In this document: piece by piece, positions 36,401-47,600 of the stretch
Layout of the letters: each line of letters starts with the position of its first letter
How positions within the stretch are numbered: position 1 is the stretch's first letter
NCBI GenBank assembly: GCA_964019415.1
Contig: OZ025882.1
Location: forward strand, 3,764,427-3,828,426
DNA length: 64,000 nucleotides
Direction of reading: 5' to 3'
DNA from: Ianthella basta
Taxonomy: Eukaryota; Porifera; Demospongiae; Verongiida; Ianthellidae
Translations under genes and position numbers: made by a program
Notes under the pieces: generated by a model
The model's database searches: none
What the model was told of the DNA's origin: nothing
The model's input: only the letters and a program-made list of their open reading frames with translations

Positions 36401-39400
36401 GATGCCCAGCAAGGTGCACTAAAGTCAAAAATTGGAGGCTTTGATTATGCAATAAGGAGTAAACACACTGGACTCTCCCTCAAATGTGGGGCTAAAACTG
36501 CAGCTGTGTTGCCTCCATTCTTGTCACATGGCCTAAATTGGGTCAACCATGCAATTTCCACGTGATAATGCAGTCAGGCACTGTCTACCTTCAGGAAATG
36601 ATCAATCTGCGAGTCCTGTTGGTTACAAGATGACAATGCCCCGCAGCATAGTCTGAGACCCATTCATATTCCTCCATGTCACTCCTCACAGGTTAGTGGA
36701 ACAGATTACTGAAGTTTGCCCCAAATTAGGACAGTCAACCTTATACCAAGTTTGGATCTTCTTAGCCATTCAGGGCACATTAGATAAAGTTTTGCTGGAA
36801 GGACTTTGACTTCTTCTGAAGAAACATTTTGACTTTCAGTCAAGTAATAAAGAAAATACTGACCAATTACGTAGCTGCCAAGGTGAAGAAATTCCCAGGA
36901 GTGAGATTTGATATAGTGTGCAAGTGTGACAAATATGTTCACAAGCAAAGCGAGCAAAAACCTTTCAAGCTGCCAAACAAATGCAGCAACTTCAAAATGT
37001 TTTTGTTACTTCCCTTTGGGCAGATTGGGGAGTTACATGACCAAATTGGATCTTCTTAGCCATTCAGGGCACAATAGATGAAGTTTTGCTGGAAGGACTT
37101 TGACTTCTTCTGAAGAAACATTTTGACTTTCAGTCAAGTAATAAAGAACAGCACTTTTCACACAGCTCACAGCTCTAACAAAGCACTTTTGTGCTATGCA
37201 GAGGTCTATAGCAAGCAATCCGAATGGACATTTGAAATATGTAACCAACTAGCCCTCTTCTGCTGTGTAGTTGACCATGACTACTTTCAAATTTGATGTA
37301 CAGTATGTGACACGGATAACTTATCTCTTTCTGAGGTCACTCTGCGTAGGTATTCTGCTGAAATCCGCTAATATCCTCGTGGCAATGGGCGTCATTAGTG
37401 CAGCAATGGAAGGGTATCAGCACAGCAATGGGCAGATCATTCATCTCAATGAAGTCATTGACAGAGACCCAGCCCGTATTCATGAAAGGAGTGCATCGGA
37501 TGCTGAATTCTATTGTTCACCATCGAATACGACATTCAGCTGCTGAAGAATTTTCTGGTCGTAATCTATGTATAGAAACTCGGCGCTCCACTGCTGAAGC
37601 AGTTTCTGCACAGAACATACTCACGTGACTGCTACCAATTGTCCATGCTAAGCCTCATTATAATAAGGGAATTAGATCTGGCTACTGGCCAACCACAATG
37701 TTTGTTCATGATTGCACACCGTTTGCAAAGGAATGCTAAGGTCATACAAATTTTAGAAAGTAATCAGTGAATTTATATGAAGTATGAGCAGTTTCCACAC
37801 AAAATTAGCAGTTCAATCATGGTTCAATGCACCGCCAGCTTTGATGACATCGGGCATCAATTTCTGCAGGTGATTGATGTATTTGTAGCACATTCTTGAT
37901 TCTCTACTTCAGCTCTTGCATGTTGCTTGGCTTGTGCTTGTCGTGCAAGTAGTTCTTCAGGGATCCCCACACCTTCTCTATTTGGTTCAGATCGAGGCTC
38001 TCCGCTAGGCTCTTCCACCAGTTGACCCATTTGCCACAAAAAAGCTTGGATGTAACGACTGGTATGTTTGGGGTCATTATCTTGATACAGCCTGTGTCCA
38101 TCAGGGTAGTGCTTTCTGAGGAAAGGGAAAGGGAGGCAGACAGAATATTGCCATATCTGGTGGCATTCATGTCCATTCTGTGGTAGGTGGCTCTTATGGT
38201 GAGAATACTTAAAGAGGGTACCTTTAGGATCCAGACTAGGGTGAAACCATGTCTTTTAACACGTGCTCCTCCTTGGCATTAGTGTGGTATAATACATAGT
38301 ATCAACATAGCAATTTTCAGAAGTCTAGCGAAGTGGAGTGCGTTGTCTGGTGACCTTAATGTTGGCAAGTAGTGCCATATGATGTCCATTCTGTGGTAGG
38401 TGGCTCTTATGGTGAGAATACTTAAAGAGGGTACCTTTAGGATCCAGACTAGGGTGAAACCATGTCTTTTAACACGTGCTCCTCCTTGGCATTAGTGTGG
38501 TATAATACATAGTATCAACATAGCAATTTTCAAAAGTCTAGCAAAGTGGAGTGCGTTGTCTGGTGACCTTAATGTTGGCAAGTAGTGCCATATGATGTCC
38601 ATTCTGTGGTAGGTGGCTCCACCCTCTTCCTCTACCACTTTTTGTGCATCCTGAGGAGTAGTTCTTTGCAATCTCACTGTCCGGAAAGATATCATGGAGC
38701 AGAAGTGTAATTTCATCAGCCAGAGCAATAGGGAGGGATATTGTGCTTCACCAGTATGGATGCAACTTTAACCTCAGCACGTACCACATAATGTATGGTA
38801 ATAATATTATGTTATAGTACATTTTTAAATATGTCACTGGAATGTACTTATCCTCAGACTGCATGCACAGCAACTGTATGCATCATTACCTTGTCTGTCA
38901 GTGGATTTGAAACTGGTAGAAATGCAAGACTGGTTTGTGTCTAAGCAACTTTGACATTCCTCTTGTGCATTTCCTTGGCAATGTACCTCTCAACATCATG
39001 CTGACCCTGGTGTTCACACCCAACCTGTCAGTTGCATAGGGTGCACTTGAAAGGTGAGGTTTTCCTTGAACTTCATGTATAAATGACCATTTCCTGGTCC
39101 AATCTTCACTGAATTTTGTGGTATACAGTGAAACCTCAACAATCCGCCACAATTGGGATTCTCAGTTTTATGGCGGATTAGCAGGGTTGGCGGATTAATG
39201 AGGTTTGAGCCTAATACATGCAGGTACATGCAGAGAACATCTCAGAATGCATCATAATAATGATATTACCATGATAATAATAACATCGTGTGAATATTAT
39301 TGAAATAATATACTCACAGCCAGAATACAGACATGTCATTGTACAAATGGTGTATACAGTATAAAGGAAGTTCATTTATGTAGTAAGATTCTAAAGGAGT

Positions 39401-42400
39401 CTGCACAGTTTCTCTTGTGGACAGTTTATTTAGTGTCTTTCCTGTGTCTAACATATGTAAGTTTGCATCCCACACCATGACCCCTGGCTTCAAAGAAAAC
39501 CTGGAGCAGACTGACTGCTTCTCTAGCTTGGGCTAAACTGGGAACACATTGAGGCTCTGGCTCATCCTCTTCATCATCATCATCACAGTCTTCTGAAGCA
39601 GTGACTAATGCAATGACGTCATCATCTGCCAAAGTCTCTCCAGTTTCCAGCTGATCGTCGACGCTGACATAGTCCTGTGCAGACATAGGCTGTGCCCTGC
39701 TGATTGAGGGTGCTGCTAACAGAGCTGTCAGGTGATCAGTGGGGTCTGCTCTCCTCTGCTCAGCCACACCTGATGCTACAATGCCAGTGTGCTTCCAGCA
39801 ATTGGCGACAGTCTCTGGAGTGACTGCATTCCAGGCCCGTGTGAGGAAGCGAATGGCATCCTTGAGGTTGACGTCTGGTGGCATGTCATTCTCCAACTTG
39901 TGGATGAGATGTTCGACTTGAAACCTCTGATACCACGACTTGAATGTCTTGATGATGCCAGTATCCAAAGGCTGCAAATGACTTGTGGTGTTGGGAGGCA
40001 AGTAGTGCAGGCGAACACTGTGGAGCTCTACATCTGGGAAATGGCTAGACACATTGTCTAACAGGAGCAATATCTTCTGACCTTTATTTGTCATGCGATT
40101 ATCAAAAGCATACAACCATTCTCTGAACAAATAACTCCAGGCTTTTTTGTTGTTGGCATACCTCACATAGTTGCTTGGCGAGAAGTTGCTGAAGCATCGA
40201 GGGTTAGCACTCTTGCCAATGACAAAAGGCATCAATTTGTCTGTCCCGTCCGCATTGCAGCAAAGTGCAATCGTCACACAATCCTTGTACTGCTTTGTAC
40301 CGTGCTGTGGGCCTGTGGTGAGGGATCTGCTTGGGGGCATCATGTAGAACAGACCTGTCTTGTCAAGGTTGTACACATCACACAGACTATACTCTGCCAA
40401 CAGTGTCTTGAGGTCATCTCTGCCAGCATGAACAGCCATGGAGTCGACTGATGATGCCTCTCCATGCAACTTCCCGGATGCGTCGTTGTTTGAAGTGGCT
40501 TAGCCATCTGTTGAACCCTTGAAATCATCTTTAGGGTAGTCCAATCGACTTGCGAACTCCTTCGCTTTAGCAACTAGGATGGCATCGGTGACGATGGCCT
40601 TCTTAACTTCCAAACTGCAATCCCTAAACTGTTCTACTTCCTCAAATTTGGGTTTCTTTGCCTGCTTTGTCTTCAGTTGACGTGTATTGGTGGCCTCCCA
40701 GTCCAGTTTCCTCTTCAACATATCTCCCACAGTTCTTCGTGTGATCAATGTTTTCCATTTTCGCTGGAAAACAGTTGCAATATCTCCTTGTGTGGCACCT
40801 GGGTTATCTTCTCTGTACTTGCAGATCTCTCGTTTTTGTGCAATACTGATTTCTGTTCTTCCTCGACTGGCCATCTTGAAAATGCTAACACCTCTAGATC
40901 TATATATAGGTCCAGCACATGGCAGACTTTCAGGTGAAATACAATAATAAATAGTCTATTTCATCATCAAAAATTGTGGCAGATGGTGGTATTGGCAGGT
41001 GGCGGATTACATGTATAGTAAATGTGTACTATTTAATTCGTTTATTGAAAACTAGGGCGGATTAGCAGGTGTGGCGGATTATAGGGGGGTGGGGATTAGA
41101 GAGGTTTCACTGTATGTAAGTTGCAGCACCTTTCCGTTTTGTCATCTTCAGTTTCTTTACAGAGGGTCCAGGTATTCATCACTCGAGTCACCATCTACCA
41201 TTTCAGGAGGGAACTAGGTGATGTTGCCATTAGGAAAGTGTGCTGACAGCTGCTTCTGATGGCTGGAAAATGTCTAGCTGTTATGTAAACAAAGAAATAT
41301 AATATGAGCAGGCTAGCCCATAGAATGCATCATAATTATATTCATGATGCAAACGTTACAGTAACATGACCTGCACATAGGGTGGAGGTGATTTATTCCA
41401 TTCAAGTGCAAGGAACAGTATGAAGTAATAATATTCGTTGAGTCACACTTCAAATATAACATTAATGGAACTTGAAGTAGTAATGGGAGTCAGATTCTTA
41501 AGATAGTACAAGTAAAGTTGTTGGAACTGTCTTCAGACTTGACTGTTCAATGTGGAGCACTGAAATGTTTCCCTGAGGCTTGTGAATAGATCTTATGCAC
41601 GTTTCCCATTTCAGGAAATGACGATTGTGCAATTTTACCCATTTGGGTGTTGGTGTATATTTGGAAGATGGAGTACAAACTAGTGATTTTTAGCCAGGCC
41701 GTTGTTAAAAGGAAGACAAACAAATGACCTTACTGTGCCTGAACTGAAAAGGTGGCTGTCCTGTCATGGTGGGTTTCTTTGTGGCCTGAAGGGTGATCTT
41801 GTGAAGCGGTAAGTTCGGTAGCACACTGAGCTAAAGTAGCACATGAGCGGGACTCCAAGTGGAGTAGGGCTTCCACACAGTGTGCGCAGCCTGCATTCGT
41901 TAGAATAACTTCTGACTTTGTCTCCAGCTAGCGCAAGAGTCCAACTGACAAGGGACAAAGTGAGAGGCTGTTCCTTTGCATATGGGTGGAAGGTGATAGC
42001 TAGCTCTTTGCGCACGGTTCATGTTGTTGCATGTAACATGCTCTACTACGTAGTGCAGTGGTACTTGGTTACTTGTACTTTGTTTTCAGGATGGAGAAGA
42101 TCAACACACACTGTGTTGTTGTGCACTGTCCCACCCATGCACTAGTTTTAGCTCAGTGTGCTACCGAACTTACTGCTTCACAAGATCACCCTTCAGGCCA
42201 TGAAGAGACCCACCACGACAGGACAACCACCTTTCAGTTCTTTTGTCTTCCTTTCAACAACGCGCTGGCTAAATGCTCTCCACTAGTTTGTACTCCATCT
42301 TCCAAATACACACCAACACCCAACAGGGTAAAATTGCACAATCGTCATTTCCGGAAATGCGAAACGTGCATAGGCCTATTGCCATTTCAGGCATGAGAGC

Positions 42401-44585
42401 TTGAGGAATCATCTGGAGACGTGAGACTCGAGCCCAGGGCATGAGACTTGGTAGCTCTGCAATTATTGACTTACACTGAATGCTGGGCATTTCCTCCATA
42501 ACCACATGAATAATTAAAAGACAGTTGGTTATATTACAGAATTTTGCAAAATGGTTGTTGCAAACGTCGTTTGATTCATGCACGCTACTCACCTCTGAAC
42601 TTTGAGCCCACATTTATAAGGTATAAGTATAAGGTCAAAGTTCAAAGGTGAGTCATGAGTTGAAAGACATTCACAACAACCATTTTGCAAAGCCCTGTAT
42701 GGTTTAAAGTGACATTGGCAAAAGCACGCAGTGTACTGTAAATGTTGCTTTTTTAAATGTACTACTTTAAGTACCTGTCTGTGGTTCAATATGATGACAA
42801 AAAGCAGGTGCAGGGTGGATGCTGGCACATCAATAGCTCCTGCATCCCTTCATGCTATCAAGGGACACAACGATTGCACAAGTGCCCCAGATTTTATTTA
42901 GTTCCCTTGCTTTCAGCTCAACAATTGTTGGTGTGCATTCTATTTCTTAACGTTTTGCCTCTGTTCTCTCATGCAGCCTGGGTAGTTTTCATGCTGCACT
43001 GGCTCCCCTGTGTCACCAACCCAGAGTGGTGGCTGCAGGACAGACTGTGCCTACTTTACTCAGGTACTAGAGGTAGATTGTGCTAGTGAAGTTACACAGA
43101 GTGTTTAAGAGTGATTATCTTTTCTGTGACTTCATTGCTCACTTCAGGAAATTTTTTCAAACACTGCCATGCTTTGGTTCAACTGAAGTAGCGTCATCCT
43201 TACTGTCGGGCATTTTGGAGCGTGCAGTCCTACTTTATGGCCCTTCTGACTACACCAGCAGCATTAGAAGGTGATAGTACCATAGCCTGTTCACCACAAA
43301 CAATCTGTCATTTGCATCAACTGTAAACTGTATGCTTGTAAAGTACACTTTTGTATGGTGTGGGCGTGGGATTAGTTTATCTTTATTTTTTTAGAGCTTT
43401 AGCAGAGAGCCTCTTGTGTCTGTGTGGGAGCTACCCAGACTCACTTGTGCAGAACCAACAGGAAATTATTGAGTATTTGGAAATATTCCAGAATCGTGAC
43501 AGTGGAGGAGATGATTTATACACCAATTTGGTGGGTGTAGTAGCAGCATATTTGCAACTGTAAGTCCAGCAATCCATACGATTTCACTGGAATTGAGGCT
43601 GATGCAGATGATATGTCAGTGTTTTCTTACTACATATATGTGAGCGGATTTGAGAAAATGACCCACTTCACGCAATATGTAAACAATAGCTATGGGACAA
43701 AACAGTCATGTGGGTGATATTTCACCGAAAACGGATTATGGCATCATTCATATCTATGGATCTAAGTTTGAATCCTATAGTCCTTCTCTGAAGCTTGAAC
43801 AAAGCCTGCAAATTTACACGGTGGCCGTCAGGCACGACGTGTACAAACATGTCACATAAGCGTAAAAAGCTACCAACGTTCTTCAAGGCAACCAGGCCTT
43901 GCTCGAAGTCGACATACGTACACTACTACAGCATTCTCGATGAGTGTGAAGACCGTCCCTTGCCAAGGATGAGGCAGATACGCTTCCCACGATGACCAAC
44001 CCCAGTTGTCCGCCATTTGTGCCGTGACTGGAAGTCCATGTTTAAACACCTTTTTTGGCCAAGCACCTAGCATAATTTTGTATTTTCGGCAAGTATATCT
44101 CAGGAACTGAAGCAGCTATTGAAGCGCAACAAAGGGCAATAGAGAGCTCAACCGCTCTGCTTTAACATGGTGTCACTAACGCAATATTGATAAACTGTGC
44201 GAAGTGGGTCATTTTCCGCTCACATATACAGGGCTACCTTTATATCTGGAGAAAGAATGCATCGTAGCTTGTAATGCAAACTGCACTACAATAGAAATAC
44301 AAGCTTAAAACCCTTGATAGGAATGGTGCACTTACTTTTAACACTTCATTGTGTTGTGATGATTTATCTTATCTCGCCTAGCAGATCTGGGTTGTTGGTG
44401 AGTACAGTGGTTGTACAAACATTACTCCACACAGTGACATCATTCTGAAATATCATGAAGTAAGTGGAGCAATCCGTTGTGATGTTGACTTTCATTACAA
44501 TTAGACTCAATGCACAGTAATGGCGGTGTGGTGGTGGTGATGTGTGTATGTTGGTTGATGATATATGCATGTGTGTACGTGTGTG

Positions 44586-44674
<89 letters not shown>

Positions 44675-47600
44675 AGGAATCAGCACAAATGCTGCTTCTC
44701 TTGCTACAGTGCCTTGAATCTGTTGCATATGAAGTTGCTCTAATGGCTGTCAGCACAGAAGTGAAGAAGGGATGCGAATGGGTTTGTAATCATTTGTGCT
44801 AATCCACTAGTTATCAATTTGTTGCTAAGATTGGCTATGCAGTGTCCTTTCAGCTACAGCCTTTTCTTGTATTACTACTGTAGGACAAGAAGTACCTGAA
44901 GCTGCTAATGGTTCTCATTGGGGCTCTGGCTAAGGTATGTAAGTAGTTGTACCATAATGCATGGGCAATTCCTCTGATATGGTTAGGTGAATATGACTAA
45001 GACAACCTCATTCAGTATTGATGCAGCTGCAAAATCATTGTTTGCAGGTGTTTAACTAGTGACCCCAGGTGTTTTACTAGTGACCCCTGTGTCCTCACTC
45101 ACTTCAAAATCAAGGTATGCAGGCAGCGACAGAAGAGAAAGAATTTAAAAGGCAGCAGAAATGGTAGCAGCAACGTCACATACTATGGGGTGCCATTCAG
45201 GTCAAACATGCTATTGAATTTTTGGTCAACTTATGTAGCTATGAAAGTGTCGTACATATAAGTGGGACTGTCTTACTTATTAAACGGAAGTGTCCTACTT
45301 AGCAAGTGGAACTGTCCTACTTATAGTTGGCCTATCAACTCATTTCGGTAAAGCTTGGTGCATGCACAGACAGAACGTGTGACCTTTTCACTTCAGCTCC
45401 AGCTCAACAGGTGGACAAGGTGGGCACTTCTGTACTATGTCATAGTAGGCGAACAGAAGGGCGCACTTGTGCACTATGGAGATTTGTCTCTTGAACAGAC
45501 AACGTATACGACAGTGTGAATTGGTGCAGAAGATGTAGTGATTGGTTACTCAGTACAGTTTGTTAACGGTTGTCCTTTGCACTGGCCCAAGCATCTTTGT
45601 CTGTCACAGACTGTTCACTTCCATGAGTCAAATCATACTGAGTATCCAACCACTACATCTTCTGCACCAGTTCACACTGTCATGTAGGTCGTCTGTTCAC
45701 AAGGCAAATCTAATGCACAAGTGCACCCTTCTGGTCGCCTACCATTTTACAATGGTGTATGACGGTAAGCGTAGTCGACTAACACCAATCACATAGAACT
45801 GTATTATTACCAACAGCGTACACATACGTATACACAGCGTATACACGTGCATAGAGAAAAGAACAACAGAACAAAAGCTATTGTTACAGTCACGTGATGT
45901 GTGTGTGAGCATGCTAAGCGGAAGTGAGGTAAAGTACAGGAAACGATAATAATAAGGTAATATGATGTGATACAAGAAATAATAAAGAAGCCAAACAGTG
46001 TGCATGTGTAAGAGGTACATGTGCATCACACTACAGGTGCCCCCCTTGTCACTGTTGAGCTGGAGCAGAAGTGAAAAGGTCACACTTCCTATCTGGGCAT
46101 GCACCAAACATGATGGTAATGAGTTTGCTAGGTCAACTATAAGTAGAACAGTTCCACTTGCTAAGTAGAACAGTTCCACTTGCTAAGTAGAACAGTTCCA
46201 CTTGCTAAGTAGGGCAGTCCCACTTATAAGTAGGACAACTTCATGCAAGTTATAAAAGCCGGAAACCCGGAATGGGAAACGAAACGAAACAAAACAGAGG
46301 ACCAAATAAAATGGCGACTGGCATACAATTTTAATACGGGTTGGTTACCAGAGTCAGTGTCACGCAGCCGCTATGCCCGCGCACGGCCTTAAGGAATGGA
46401 GAGTTTCCTCCTCCCAACCGCTAAGTGGCAACCCCTAACTGGTTATATGTGCATACAGTATAGCTATAGCTATATCTGTATTCACCCTCAGTTGCACTGG
46501 TGAGGGCAACAAGCTAGCTACATAGCTATAGGCCAAGTTCATACGAATGTTAGCTTAATGACGTGGATGACCAAACATGTCTCTGATATTCTCTTCCCTG
46601 ACTTTCTCTGGCAAAAGAAGTTCACTCAGTTTCCGGCGAATGTTGTCCTTCATATGGATGAAGCACCAAAGATGAATCATTTTCTCACCAACTACTGCTT
46701 CTAAAGCTTTTTCAATAGCTTGCTCACCATCTGTACCCACTGTAGTGATATTGATCCGCTTTGGCTCCAGTTTCAATAACGTCGAAAAAAAGTAGTATGA
46801 TTCATTAGTATAAACAAACATGGGACCAAAAAAGGTTGGCGAGATTCTGGTGCTCTTATTGAGAACATGTAAGTGAAGGTAGTCACTGTCACATAGAATT
46901 TCCTCAGATTGAATGTTGGATCTATTCCTTAGACGCACGAGGCTCCCAAATTGGTGCAAAATCTGACGAAGTTCTGTAACTGGCTGTCAGTGGCCATGAC
47001 ACAGCATTCGTCAGAAGGCGCAGACACGCAAGAGCACTTTGAAAGAGACATTACTAGCTACTGCCACAGCCACACATGTCTCATTTACCAACTGTGCATG
47101 CGTCGATCCATAGGCTGATTACCAATTGTGCATGCGTCTCTCCTGTTTATAAAATTAAAGCGCACTGCTTTAATTAAATGAATCTGCAAGTGCACGAAGA
47201 TTCTTATGCGCAGCTACATGCAATGAATTAGCCGGAACTCACACTCCATACGCGAGGGCATACGTGGCAGTAGTTAATTTAGACAGTTCAACGAAGAGGT
47301 CCCAATGACTAACACTGCTGAGCTGCACGAGTCTGGTAACCAACCGGTGCCGCCATTTTTTCGGTCCTCCATTTCATTTTGTTTCATTTTGTTTCCCATT
47401 CCGGCTTTCCGGCTTTTATAACTTGCCCAATTTCATAGCTATGTTTACCAAAAATTCATTAACATAGTTTGACCTGAATGGCACCCAATAACATGTGGTA
47501 TATGACTGGATGGTAGCATAAGTGAAGGAATCTGAAACTTGCAGAAATGAGGGCGCTCAAAAAAACTGTACTAATGGAGACCATGCAAAGACGGAGCAGC

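Larger units (their letters stand above)
45187..47487. mobile_element. Foldback element interrupted by a MULE
   Basis: The left arm (45187 to about 45560) begins GGGGTGCCATTCAGGTCAAA. The right arm is in pieces: 45636-45770, 46035-46244 and 47428-47487, the last ending in the complement GACCTGAATGGCACCC. Shared blocks include AGTGGAACTG, GCTCCAGCTCAACAG and GGTGCAGAAGATGTAGTG. About 265 bp (45770-46035) is extra in the right arm and a MULE occupies 46245-47427. Noncoding. It lies in AP5Z1 intron 19. Confidence 0.82.

Noticed and set aside
44507-44743. Two opposed ORFs of 73 and 77 codons
   Set aside because: Both are produced by the GT repeat next to AP5Z1 exon 18.
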